Shown here: piece after piece, positions 17,803 through 26,228 of the stretch
Layout of the letters: each line of letters begins with the position of its first letter
How positions within the stretch are numbered: the first letter of the stretch is position 1
Assembly (NCBI RefSeq): GCF_019880545.1
Contig: NZ_JAINVW010000003.1
Coordinates: forward strand, 1 to 64,000
DNA length: 64,000 nucleotides
Reading direction: 5' to 3'
From: Flagellimonas meishanensis
GTDB lineage: Bacteria > Bacteroidota > Bacteroidia > Flavobacteriales > Flavobacteriaceae
The notes under the pieces: generated by a model
Database searches by the model: none
What the model was told of the DNA's origin: nothing
The model's input: only the letters and a program-made list of their open reading frames with translations
Program-made: the position numbers and the translations under genes

Positions 17803-19659
17803 TTAAAGGGACAGCACCAAATCTTGTAAAGAATCGTCAGTAGTGAGATCTAACTTTTTTCGAAGCCGATAGCGAGCTTTTTTGATGCCCTCTGGAGATA
17901 TATTAAGGATATTGGCTATCTCTTTGGAGGACAGATTCATCTTTAAAAGGGCCAAAAGTCGAAGTTCATTTGAGGTAACCTCTGGGTATTTTGATTTCAC
18001 ATTGCTGTGGAAGTCCTTATGGACCTCTTCAAAATAACGGGAAAAGTTTTCCCAGTTATTATCGTCCTGTAGATCAAAATTGATGGTCCGGATCAACTGT
18101 TGGTAGCCATTTTTAGACTCCTCTTTTTCCTTGAGTTCCTGTGCTTTTTGCTTTAAACCTTCCAGAACTTCGTTCTTTTTGGCCAGATGCAGGGCATGGG
18201 TAGTGAGTTCCTTCTTTTTGAAGGCCAGTTCTACATCTACTTTTTCTTTTTCGAGTTTGTTGCGTTTCATTTTTTGGCGTATGGCATAGAAACCTAGTAG
18301 CGAAAGCAGAAGACCAATGCCCAGCAATAGCTTCTGAAGGTTACTTATTGCTGCTTCTTGTTCCAACAGGGTAATTTCCTTTTCTTGAAGAGCAATTTGC
18401 TGTTCTTTTTTTTCGGTTTCATACTGGGTTTTCAATTCATCAATTTGCTTGGCCTTTCTGGTATTGAATACACTGTCATTTACTTTTTGATAGTTTCTTT
18501 GGTCCGATAACGCATTTTTAAAATCTCCAAGCCCCTCAAAAGCAAGGGACCTTCCAAAGTAGCCATCGCGGAGCACATCAATAGCACGTATGGAATCCGC
18601 TAACTTTATGGCAATGGAATGATATGCTATGGAATTTTTGTAGTTGCCAATTTCAAAATATGCTGCTCCCAAATTGTTATGGTTGTTAATTTTGTTGTTG
18701 ACTGAACCTACTCGTTTTTGTAACCGATTTGCCTCAAGAAGATGGGTGATGGCTTTATCGTATTGTTTTCGCTCCATTGAAACAAGGGCCAGATTATTCA
18801 GGTTCGAAGCTATGAAATCATCACGGTTCATTTTGCGACTAATTTCAAGACTGTTATTGTAGTTTTTATAAGATTCATCATACTTCTCCATATACCAATA
18901 AACGTTTCCAATTTCCACATATAGGGTAGCTAACCACTGGTCGTCTTTCAACTTTCTAAAAATATCCAATGCTTGTTTAATTGGTTCCAGCGCCTTGTTA
19001 TAATTGCCCCTAAGCATTTCTATTCTACCTATATCAGCAACCGAAATTGCTTTTCTTTTAAGATCTGGTGGCGATAGGGTATCGGCAATTTTGGCTGCTT
19101 TCAACGTTTCTCTCATTGCCATCTCATAATCACCGATATCCATATATATAGTGGCCTTTCGCTGTAGGTTATCTATGAGTTTGGTGCCACTATTTAACGC
19201 TATGGCAATTTCTTGTCCATCATGGGCGAGCGAAATCGCTCTTTCAAAATTACCCGCCAAAGTCTCGAAAGTGGCGTACTCATTAAGTGATTTCCACTGT
19301 TCTTGTTTAACATTGATGTCACCAAGCAACTTCACGGATTTTTCGAAATAAAACCTTGCGGAATCAATGTTTGGAAGAAAGCGATAATAATAACCTTTAT
19401 TTAAATAGCCAATGCCTTCACCTTTTGGATAGATTAGTTTTTTTGAAAGCAAAATGGATTCTTCATTATATTCATAGGCCTTTCCCCAATCCTTATGCCT
19501 TAATTCCAAAAAAAGTTGATGAAGGGTCTTTACCTTTAAAGTGTCTTCTTTTTGACCTTTATAAACACTTAAAAGACTATCAAGTTTTTTGTTTTCCTGT
19601 GCGATAGCACAAAAACAAAAGCTACAAACGAGAAAGACTAGAAGTTTTGAGGTTTTCAT
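17803..19659 (-). CDS. Membrane-anchored TPR / LuxR-type HTH regulator A
   Basis: 618 residues. A signal peptide (1-20) is followed by a periplasmic array of TPR repeats (about 45-395), a charged coiled coil with a run of glutamates, one membrane helix (about 442-460, LQKLLLGIGLLLSLLGFYAI), a cytoplasmic helix KKKELTTHALHLAKKNEVLE, and a C-terminal LuxR/GerE-like helix-turn-helix (about 560-606; NLSSKEIANILNISPEGIKKARYRLRKKL). This is the Bacteroidota design of one-component regulators that sense in the periplasm and bind DNA in the cytoplasm. The C-terminal third is nearly identical to regulator B at 21893-23764. It lies directly upstream of the aerolysin-like gene, its likely target. Confidence 0.85.
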   Translation of the reverse strand: MKTSKLLVFLVCSFCFCAIAQENKKLDSLLSVYKGQKEDTLKVKTLHQLFLELRHKDWGKAYEYNEESILLSKKLIYPKGEGIGYLNKGYYYRFLPNIDSARFYFEKSVKLLGDINVKQEQWKSLNEYATFETLAGNFERAISLAHDGQEIAIALNSGTKLIDNLQRKATIYMDIGDYEMAMRETLKAAKIADTLSPPDLKRKAISVADIGRIEMLRGNYNKALEPIKQALDIFRKLKDDQWLATLYVEIGNVYWYMEKYDESYKNYNNSLEISRKMNRDDFIASNLNNLALVSMERKQYDKAITHLLEANRLQKRVGSVNNKINNHNNLGAAYFEIGNYKNSIAYHSIAIKLADSIRAIDVLRDGYFGRSLAFEGLGDFKNALSDQRNYQKVNDSVFNTRKAKQIDELKTQYETEKKEQQIALQEKEITLLEQEAAISNLQKLLLGIGLLLSLLGFYAIRQKMKRNKLEKEKVDVELAFKKKELTTHALHLAKKNEVLEGLKQKAQELKEKEESKNGYQQLIRTINFDLQDDNNWENFSRYFEEVHKDFHSNVKSKYPEVTSNELRLLALLKMNLSSKEIANILNISPEGIKKARYRLRKKLDLTTDDSLQDLVLSL

Positions 19660-19663
19660 AGCG

Positions 19664-19701
19664 GTTGGATTACCTACTAAAAATAGGCAATTACCTCCAA
19701 C
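19664..19701 (-). promoter_or_regulatory. Palindrome over a -7-like box before regulator A
   Basis: TTACCTAC (19670-19677) and ATAGGCAA (19683-19690) flank TAAAA, and GTTGG (19664-19668) / CCAAC (19697-19701) extends the symmetry. On the coding strand the centre reads TATTTTTA, a -7-like box five bases or so before the start region. The same element lies before regulator B, which suggests an autoregulatory operator or a translational hairpin. Confidence 0.55.
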
Positions 19702-19727
19702 TTTTTGAAAAAGAAATCCTTATGGGT

Positions 19728-19760
19728 AAAAGCCCCAGTCAATTTGCTGGGGCTTTTTTT
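19728..19760 (-). terminator. Terminator of the CDC-like gene
   Basis: AAAAGCCCCAG (19728-19738) pairs with CTGGGGCTTTT (19747-19757). It is symmetric in A/T flanks, so it works on both strands. It lies just after the CDC-like stop and before the regulator A promoter region, separating the two modules transcriptionally. Confidence 0.9.
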
Positions 19761-19766
19761 AATGGA

Positions 19767-21674
19767 TTACATATCGAACGGGCCTATAAACCCGTCATTA
19801 TCAATATCGAAAAAGACATATTGGGTACCCGCTGCATTAAAAATGGCAAGTAGTGTCCTTGATTCGGTGTCGGGAAGATTTACGCGCATGGCCGCACCTA
19901 CACTTTCAAATGGTATTTCAAAAGAACTGCCATTTGTTTTAATCTGAAAGTCGGCAATGGATCTAGCAGATTGAAACACACCTCCCTCACGTATACTATA
20001 GTGTGTGCCTTCTTTATTAAATACACATAGTAAACTTTGACGACCACCAAAAGAGACATCCATAGCTGCACCTATGGCATCAAATGTCAATCCTGATCCC
20101 AACGAACCAATACTGTCAGCACCTAAAAATACACCTTGTCCATTGGTACTATTTATCAAATATGCCAAGTACATTGTCCCTTCAGGATTAAAAAAGAGGA
20201 TGCCATTGCTGAAACCGGGACCTTGGGGCCTGAATGCCGCAGCACCAATTCCACTAAATGGATAGCCTGCAACCCCATCCGGGCCAATCTGTCCAAGGCT
20301 ATATTCACCCGAAGTTTCACCTTGATCGTTGATGTGGACAAAGAAATTATTAGAATCAAAAAGAAGATTGGAGGGAGTATCAACTGCATTCCCCCATGTT
20401 TGGGTATTAATTCCACCATATAGGGCCGCTTGCACGTTACTTCGTAAGTTAGTGTACACTGGTAGACCCTTACTAATGTTTACACAATCGACTGTATCGT
20501 AAGTCGTTGCTAAAGTTGTGCCTACAACAATATCTGGTCGCTCAACGCTCCTTACCACATAAGATAATGGTAAACCAGATCTAATGTCTGTACTTTCAGC
20601 AAGTCTATCAACAATTGCCGAGATATTGCTTTCACCTGCAAGTCGGGCAGAACCTGTTCCCCCATAGGCGATAACCTTTATTTTAACATCTTTTAGTTCA
20701 TTAAAGGCCTCAACTTTGACTTCTCCAGAAACGTTATCTTCAAAAGCCCCGTATGCAAAGTCCAGTTTGGTATCCATCTCTTCGCGACTGGAAGTGGATT
20801 CAACCAGCATATAGAAAATTCTTCCATAATTGACCGATGATATAAATGTTGCAGGGTTATCTTCTTGAACGTACACACTCAATTGTTCCGGTGTGACACT
20901 TTCATCAAAAAAGTCTTCAAGACTTGTTGGAAGGTCAAAGACCATGGTGTAGAAAGATTGCTGGAGTTTGACCAACATACGATTGTATTGTTTATCAGTA
21001 CTGAAAGACATATCTGCCGACACTCTAGTGGTAAAAGTATTCACATCCACTCCCATTTCAATGGCCAACTGATTTTCAGACTCAATTTGTTTTATGTCAA
21101 GGATGAAGTCATCGGGCACCATACCAGTTCCATCTCCAATGATTGCGTTCATTGCTTCTTGAATGGTGCTTCTTTTTACTTCATCTACCGTAAAACTGGA
21201 TTCAATAGGGCTACTGTCAGTGCCATTTCCAATATTTAGGTTATAAGAAATAGTCCCGCCACCTCTTTTAACCACTATGGGTGATGGGGTCGCATTGGAG
21301 AGGGTCTTTCCCTGTAAAAGATTACCTGGATATATCACCTCAGCATTGGTGTCAAACAATGGAAACTCAGGATTTCCATCAAGGATACTGATTGTTTTTC
21401 TACTACAAACAAAAAAATCATTAATGATGTTACCGAGGCTATCAATACTCTGGTACGCTTCATTTTCAGCGCCTAGATCTTCGATAATCTCTTCGGTCGG
21501 GCCATCGGGAAACGAAGCAGGTTCAGATCCCAATGCTATAACTTCCTCAAAAGTGAGCGTTGTGGGTTCAGGATTTTCACTAGGGCCATTATCATCCTTG
21601 CTACAGCTAAGAGCAATAAGAACGATTGTGGCTAGAAAAAATCCAATGGGTAATCTGTTCATTGTTTTCATCAT
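19767..21674 (-). CDS. Cholesterol-dependent-cytolysin-like lipoprotein with C-terminal propeller-like repeats
   Basis: 635 residues. The lipobox ALSC gives C24. Residues about 60-398 match the thiol-activated cytolysin (CDC) core: VIYPGNLLQGKTL (about 113-125), then VNYGRIFYMLVESTSS (281-296), IKVIAYGGTGSARLAG (332-347) and SGLPLSYVVRSV (366-377), each in the right order and spacing of perfringolysin-type domains 1-3. The Trp-rich undecapeptide and the cholesterol-binding domain 4 are missing. Instead residues about 405-635 hold four repeats beginning VQAAL (414), IGAAA (476), IGAAM (534) and VGAAM (592), each followed by a hydrophobic strand and xxGTxY-like segment, as in a four-bladed propeller. 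I infer a CDC-like pore former with a different receptor-binding head. It follows regulator B. Confidence 0.78.
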   Translation of the reverse strand: MMKTMNRLPIGFFLATIVLIALSCSKDDNGPSENPEPTTLTFEEVIALGSEPASFPDGPTEEIIEDLGAENEAYQSIDSLGNIINDFFVCSRKTISILDGNPEFPLFDTNAEVIYPGNLLQGKTLSNATPSPIVVKRGGGTISYNLNIGNGTDSSPIESSFTVDEVKRSTIQEAMNAIIGDGTGMVPDDFILDIKQIESENQLAIEMGVDVNTFTTRVSADMSFSTDKQYNRMLVKLQQSFYTMVFDLPTSLEDFFDESVTPEQLSVYVQEDNPATFISSVNYGRIFYMLVESTSSREEMDTKLDFAYGAFEDNVSGEVKVEAFNELKDVKIKVIAYGGTGSARLAGESNISAIVDRLAESTDIRSGLPLSYVVRSVERPDIVVGTTLATTYDTVDCVNISKGLPVYTNLRSNVQAALYGGINTQTWGNAVDTPSNLLFDSNNFFVHINDQGETSGEYSLGQIGPDGVAGYPFSGIGAAAFRPQGPGFSNGILFFNPEGTMYLAYLINSTNGQGVFLGADSIGSLGSGLTFDAIGAAMDVSFGGRQSLLCVFNKEGTHYSIREGGVFQSARSIADFQIKTNGSSFEIPFESVGAAMRVNLPDTESRTLLAIFNAAGTQYVFFDIDNDGFIGPFDM

Positions 21675-21676
21675 GT

Positions 21677-21860
21677 TTTGTTTTGTGGTTAAACTTTGCT
21701 TTGTGAGACCTGCCCAGTGCTGGTCTGCAGTACCTTACCAGGCAAGACCACAAAACGGTTGTCATGGTCATATAGCGTTCTCATGACATCACAAACCTAG
21801 AGTGCGGATTTTGGGAAGAAAAAAAATCAGGGGAGACAAATGGTATACTTTTCCAAATTT
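21677..21860 (-). promoter_or_regulatory. Conserved leader of the CDC-like gene (copy B)
   Basis: Homologous to 17569-17791. GTTTTGTGGT (21680-21689) / ACCACAAAAC (21747-21756), GGTCTGC (21722-21728) / GCAAGACC (21742-21749) and TGTCATG (21760-21766) / CATGACA (21782-21788) occur in the same order and spacing as in copy A, followed by the shared CACAAACCTA. Loop sequences differ while the stems are kept, which points to a functional RNA or operator structure. Confidence 0.65.
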
Positions 21861-21892
21861 GTTAGGGAAAGTCAAGAATACTGTGGCGTTCG

Positions 21893-23764
21893 TTAAATGT
21901 TCAAAACAGCATTTTCTAGAGAATCCGAGGTGGAAAGGTTCATTTTTTTGCGCAATCGCTGTCGCGCTTTTTTAATTCCAGGAATGGAAATGTTCAAAAT
22001 ATTGGCTATTTCCTTGGAGGAAAGATTCATCTTTATCAAGGCCATTAAGCGAAGTTCATTTGGTGTGATTTCAGGGTATTTTTTGGCTACAGTGACATTG
22101 AAATCCTTATGGACTTCTTCAAAATAGCGGGCAAAATTTTCCCAGTTGTTATCATCCTGCAAATCAAAATTAATAGTGTTGATGAGCTGTGTAATGTTCT
22201 GTCCATTTTCATTGGACTTAAGCTCTTCTGCTTTTTGCCGCAAACTTTCCAAAGTCTCGTTCTTTTTGGCCAAGTGCAGCGCATGGGTGGTCAGTTCCTT
22301 CTTTTTAAAGGCCAATTCGGCATCTACCCGTTCTTTTTCTAGCTTGTTGCGCTTCATTTTTTGGCGAAGGGCATAAAAACCAATCCCAAAAACTAGGAGC
22401 GATAATCCAAGTCCAAGGCCCAACATGAGTTTTTGCAGGTTGTTTATTTCTGCTTTTTGTTCTAAAATGGCAATCTCTTGTTCTTTTTTTTCGGTATCAT
22501 ATATGATACGTAGTTCTTCTATTTGTTGGGATTTCACCCGGTTGAAAATACTGTCGTTCAAAGTATTGTATTCTTTGAAATCTGATAGGGCTGCACTGGG
22601 ATCATCTAATAATTCTTTAGCATAGGAGCGATTTAAGTAAGCCTTAGCCAACTGACCTTTGGCATTTATAGAGTCTAAAATAGAGATGGCTTTATCCAAA
22701 AAAGATACCCCCTCTTTAGATTTTCCCATTTTAGTATGAAGGACACCCAAGTTGTTATAGGTATCGCTTATTTCACTAGGATGGTTACTCTTGAAAAGTG
22801 ACAACGCTTTTTTCAAATGACGCAAAGCAGTTTCGTACTGTGTGATTTCTGTGTACGTCTTCCCCAAGGAATTATAGGCCCTCGCTTCTAAAAGTTTAAA
22901 GTCATTTTCCGACGCTATCTCCGTAACCCGTTTGAAATGTTCCAAAGCTTTTAAAGGATGCTCTTGATGAATGAAATTTTCTCCTAAATTAAGTCTAACC
23001 TCACATTCCCAGAGTAGGTCATCAAACTTTGTATAAGTGGCTAAGGCATTTTCCAAATACCCATTACTTTTTGAATAGTTGCCCAAATGGTTTTCTATTC
23101 TTCCCAATGCCGTATGGGCATCGGCAATAAACAATTCCTCGCCTGTCTCTTTGTAAAGTTTCAGGGCATGTAACTGATTCTTCAATGCAATATTGTACTG
23201 CCCTTGCTTTACATTGATTTCAGCCAGTTGATTGTAAGTGGAACCAATGTACCTAAAATCATTTTCTTTGACATTTGGTATACTATCTCTCTTTTTATAC
23301 AGTTCAATATTTTCATTTAGATACTCTTTAGCCTTATTGTAGTCATTCATATTCGTAAACAAAACACCCATTTGGGTGTTCGCGGTTAAAATTCCCATGA
23401 GAGAGTTGATCTCTTTAGCGAGGTTTAAAGTGGCTTCCCTATAATATAATGCAGAATCCAGTTCATTTCTGTTCAGGTAATAAGATCCTAGGTTATTGGC
23501 ACCTTGTAAAATACCGAACTTATAATTCAGTTTTTTTGAAATTGCAATCATTTCATGTCCGTACTTATAAACTTTTTCGGGGTCTGAATATGTGACTATC
23601 TGGCATATCAATCCGCCCAAATAAACTTTGGATGTATCGCTTGGTTTTGTGTTGTATAGGGCAACAAGACTGTCTAAGTTACTTGGATGTTGTGCCCATA
23701 TTTTTGAACAGCCGAAAAGAAAAAAGATCAAATAAAGAAGAAATAGTCGTTTTGGGAGTTTCAT
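21893..23764 (-). CDS. Membrane-anchored TPR / LuxR-type HTH regulator B
   Basis: 623 residues with the same layout as regulator A: signal peptide (hydrophobic 7-20), periplasmic TPR array (about 60-400), one membrane helix near 443-465 (LMLGLGLGLSLLVFGIGFYAL), cytoplasmic KKKELTTHALHLAKKNETLE, and a C-terminal helix-turn-helix (NLSSKEIANILNISIPGIKKARQRLRKKM). The TPR part has diverged more from regulator A than the DNA-binding part, so the two probably read different signals but similar DNA sites. The CDC-like gene 218 bases downstream is its likely target. pgmB ends 59 bases upstream on the same strand, so read-through into this gene is possible. Confidence 0.85.
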   Translation of the reverse strand: MKLPKRLFLLYLIFFLFGCSKIWAQHPSNLDSLVALYNTKPSDTSKVYLGGLICQIVTYSDPEKVYKYGHEMIAISKKLNYKFGILQGANNLGSYYLNRNELDSALYYREATLNLAKEINSLMGILTANTQMGVLFTNMNDYNKAKEYLNENIELYKKRDSIPNVKENDFRYIGSTYNQLAEINVKQGQYNIALKNQLHALKLYKETGEELFIADAHTALGRIENHLGNYSKSNGYLENALATYTKFDDLLWECEVRLNLGENFIHQEHPLKALEHFKRVTEIASENDFKLLEARAYNSLGKTYTEITQYETALRHLKKALSLFKSNHPSEISDTYNNLGVLHTKMGKSKEGVSFLDKAISILDSINAKGQLAKAYLNRSYAKELLDDPSAALSDFKEYNTLNDSIFNRVKSQQIEELRIIYDTEKKEQEIAILEQKAEINNLQKLMLGLGLGLSLLVFGIGFYALRQKMKRNKLEKERVDAELAFKKKELTTHALHLAKKNETLESLRQKAEELKSNENGQNITQLINTINFDLQDDNNWENFARYFEEVHKDFNVTVAKKYPEITPNELRLMALIKMNLSSKEIANILNISIPGIKKARQRLRKKMNLSTSDSLENAVLNI

Positions 23765-23768
23765 TATC

Positions 23769-23805
23769 GTTGGTTTACCTATTAAAAATAGGTAATTACA
23801 TCAAC
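23769..23805 (-). promoter_or_regulatory. Palindrome over a -7-like box before regulator B
   Basis: TTACCTAT (23775-23782) and ATAGGTAA (23788-23795) form a perfect inverted repeat around TAAAA, extended by GTTG (23769-23772) / CAAC (23802-23805). The coding strand reads TATTTTTA in the centre. It is the counterpart of 19664-19701 and lies at the same distance from the start codon. Confidence 0.55.
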
Positions 23806-23823
23806 TTTCTGAAAAAGAACGGA

Positions 23824-24486
23824 TTAACTAAATAAATCTTTGAAATATGCCTTTACTTCAAAAAGTGTGGCCTCCTTCATGCTGTCAAAGCGCAGGTCGG
23901 CATGGCCCACACGTTCTTCAGGACCGATACCCACACTATAAAATCCACCAGCTTTTGCAGCATCAATACCTTTTTCTGCATCCTCAAAAACAATGCAAGC
24001 GTCAGGTTGTAGTCCCATTTTTTCGGAACCATATAGAAAAATATCCGGAGCTGGTTTGCTTTTGGATACACTGGTTCCATCTCCAATCACATCAAAATAG
24101 CCATTGGCATTCAACTGCTGCAACACTTTTATCGCATTTTTACTGGCACTGCCCAAGGCCACTTTAAATCCTTCAGTCCTTAAATGGGTCAAAAGTTCCT
24201 TGGCACCGGGGAGGTAATCTTCCGGGGTCATACTGTCCAGGCTTGCCACATAGATTTCGTTCTTTTTGTTGGCCAACTCCTCAATTCTGGCGTCCTCAAG
24301 TTGAACATGATTGTGATCCATGATCACTTTTATGGAATCCAATCGGGAAATGCCCCGTAATTGCTCGTTGAGTTCCCGGTCAAAATCCCATCCCATCTCG
24401 TCCGATAGGTTCTTCCAAGCTTCATAGTGCAACTCCGCCGTATCGGTAATCACGCCATCCAAATCGAAGATGAATCCTTTGATCAT
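23824..24486 (-). CDS. pgmB: Beta-phosphoglucomutase-like HAD phosphatase
   Basis: 220 residues, HAD superfamily. The nucleophile and general acid are D8 and D10 in FDLDGVITDT, the cap domain carries GISRLDSIKVI (substrate loop of beta-phosphoglucomutase), and the motif II Ser (ALGSAS), motif III lysine (SKSKPAPDIF) and motif IV (VFEDAEKGIDAA) are all present. The family interconverts beta-glucose 1-phosphate and glucose 6-phosphate, usually after maltose or trehalose phosphorylase. No phosphorylase gene is adjacent, but glgE lies at the window's end. The gene diverges from guaA with about 210 bases between, where I see only the guaA -7 box. Confidence 0.87.
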   Translation of the reverse strand: MIKGFIFDLDGVITDTAELHYEAWKNLSDEMGWDFDRELNEQLRGISRLDSIKVIMDHNHVQLEDARIEELANKKNEIYVASLDSMTPEDYLPGAKELLTHLRTEGFKVALGSASKNAIKVLQQLNANGYFDVIGDGTSVSKSKPAPDIFLYGSEKMGLQPDACIVFEDAEKGIDAAKAGGFYSVGIGPEERVGHADLRFDSMKEATLFEVKAYFKDLFS

Positions 24487-24684
24487 GTCCTGAATTTTAG
24501 AATGGCAAAGAAATAATGAAAAATGTTAAGAAAAAAACTACAAAGGGCATTAATTGGATTATGTGGAAAAAAGTTTAACGACAGCAAGGGCCATTTACTG
24601 GAACAAAAATCCGTACACTGGCACATCAAAAAAAGTTATGATAAATATCCGTAACAGTATACTTTTTCAAACGCTGCAAATTGC

Positions 24685-24692
24685 TATTTTTG
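24685..24692 (+). promoter_or_regulatory. -7 promoter box against the guaA start
   Basis: TATTTTTG is an exact TAnnTTTG box, but ends only three bases before the guaA ATG (24696). If used, the transcript would start at or next to the start codon. No clear -33 TTG lies at the expected distance, only TTT. Confidence 0.35.
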
Positions 24693-24695
24693 CCC

Positions 24696-26228
24696 ATGCA
24701 TAACAACGTACTTATCCTAGACTTCGGTTCCCAGTACACACAGTTGATTGCAAGACGCGTCCGGGAACTGAACATTTACTCCGAAATAAAACCATACAAC
24801 AAAGTCCCTTCCGATCTATCGGACTATGGAGCGGTAATTTTATCAGGTTCCCCGCTTTCAGTCAGGGCAGATGATGCCCCTCATCCCGATTTATCCGGAA
24901 TAAAGGGAAAGAAACCACTTTTAGCGATTTGTTATGGAGCCCAATATTTGGCTCATTTCAATGGTGGAAATGTGGCACCATCGAATACTAGGGAATACGG
25001 TAGGGCCAATTTGTCCTTTATTAAGGAACACGAGCCCTTTTTTCACATCATAAACGAGGGAAGCCAGGTTTGGATGAGCCATAGCGACACCATTAAGGAG
25101 CTTCCCGAGGGAGCAGTGCTCTTGGCCAGTACCCATGATGTACAAAACGCGGCTTTCAGAATTGAAGGTGAGGATTCTTATGCCATCCAGTTTCACCCCG
25201 AAGTGTACCACACCACGGACGGGAAACAATTGCTGAAGAATTTTTTGGTCGATATAGCGGGAATGAAACAAGATTGGACCCCGGATGCCTTTGTGGAGAC
25301 CACGGTGGCCAATCTCAAGGGAAAATTGGGTAACGATAAGGTAATATTGGGACTTTCCGGGGGGGTGGATTCCAGTGTAGCGGCTTTGCTTTTGCACAAG
25401 GCCATTGGCAAAAATCTGCACTGCATTTTTGTGAACAATGGACTGCTCCGGAAAAATGAGTTCCATGAGGTGTTGGAGCAATACGAGGGAATGGGGCTCA
25501 ACGTGAAGGGGGTGGATGCTTCGGCACGCTTTTTGGACGCCTTGGCCGGAGAAAGTGATCCCGAAACAAAACGTAAAACAATAGGAAGGGTGTTCATTGA
25601 GGTTTTTGATGATGAAGCGCACAAGGTTGAAAATGCCAAATGGTTGGCACAGGGTACCATTTATCCTGATGTCATCGAATCGGTATCGGTGTCCGGAGGG
25701 CCTTCGGCGACCATCAAGAGTCATCATAATGTAGGTGGACTTCCTGAGTATATGAAGTTGAAAGTGGTAGAACCCTTGAAATTGTTGTTCAAGGATGAGG
25801 TAAGGCGAGTGGGTGCAAGCATGCACATGGACCCCAATATTTTGGGAAGACATCCGTTCCCAGGTCCGGGATTGGGCATCCGTATCTTGGGCGACATAAC
25901 CCCGGAAAAAGTGGCCATGTTGCAAGATGTGGACCATATTTTTATAAAGGGATTGAAGGATTGGGGCCTGTATGACAAGGTGTGGCAGGCCGGGGCGATG
26001 CTTTTGCCCGTAAATAGTGTAGGCGTTATGGGAGATGAGCGAACCTATGAGAAATGTGTGGCCCTACGGGCCGTGGAGAGCACGGATGGGATGACAGCCG
26101 ATTGGGTGAACCTACCCTATAAATTTTTGCAAAAGATCTCCAATGAAATAATAAATAGGGTAAAAGGCGTTAATAGAGTAGTGTACGACATTAGTTCGAA
26201 GCCACCTGCAACTATTGAATGGGAATGA
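24696..26228 (+). CDS. guaA: GMP synthase (glutamine-hydrolysing)
   Basis: 510 residues from the ATG at 24696 (a TTG five codons upstream opens the frame but is not conserved). The class I glutamine amidotransferase domain (about 5-190) has the catalytic C79 in AICYGAQ and His/Glu in QFHPEVYHT. The ATP pyrophosphatase P-loop SGGVDSSVA follows near 219, and the C-terminal dimerisation domain ends in KPPATIEWE. It converts XMP to GMP in the cytoplasm. The stop overlaps the start of the LysM gene, so the two are translationally coupled. Confidence 0.97.
   Translation: MHNNVLILDFGSQYTQLIARRVRELNIYSEIKPYNKVPSDLSDYGAVILSGSPLSVRADDAPHPDLSGIKGKKPLLAICYGAQYLAHFNGGNVAPSNTREYGRANLSFIKEHEPFFHIINEGSQVWMSHSDTIKELPEGAVLLASTHDVQNAAFRIEGEDSYAIQFHPEVYHTTDGKQLLKNFLVDIAGMKQDWTPDAFVETTVANLKGKLGNDKVILGLSGGVDSSVAALLLHKAIGKNLHCIFVNNGLLRKNEFHEVLEQYEGMGLNVKGVDASARFLDALAGESDPETKRKTIGRVFIEVFDDEAHKVENAKWLAQGTIYPDVIESVSVSGGPSATIKSHHNVGGLPEYMKLKVVEPLKLLFKDEVRRVGASMHMDPNILGRHPFPGPGLGIRILGDITPEKVAMLQDVDHIFIKGLKDWGLYDKVWQAGAMLLPVNSVGVMGDERTYEKCVALRAVESTDGMTADWVNLPYKFLQKISNEIINRVKGVNRVVYDISSKPPATIEWE

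Noticed and set aside
24921-25937. 338-codon open frame antisense to guaA
   Set aside because: It lies entirely inside the well-supported guaA gene on the other strand, has no conserved motif and an unlikely composition (many His/Gln); it is a shadow frame.
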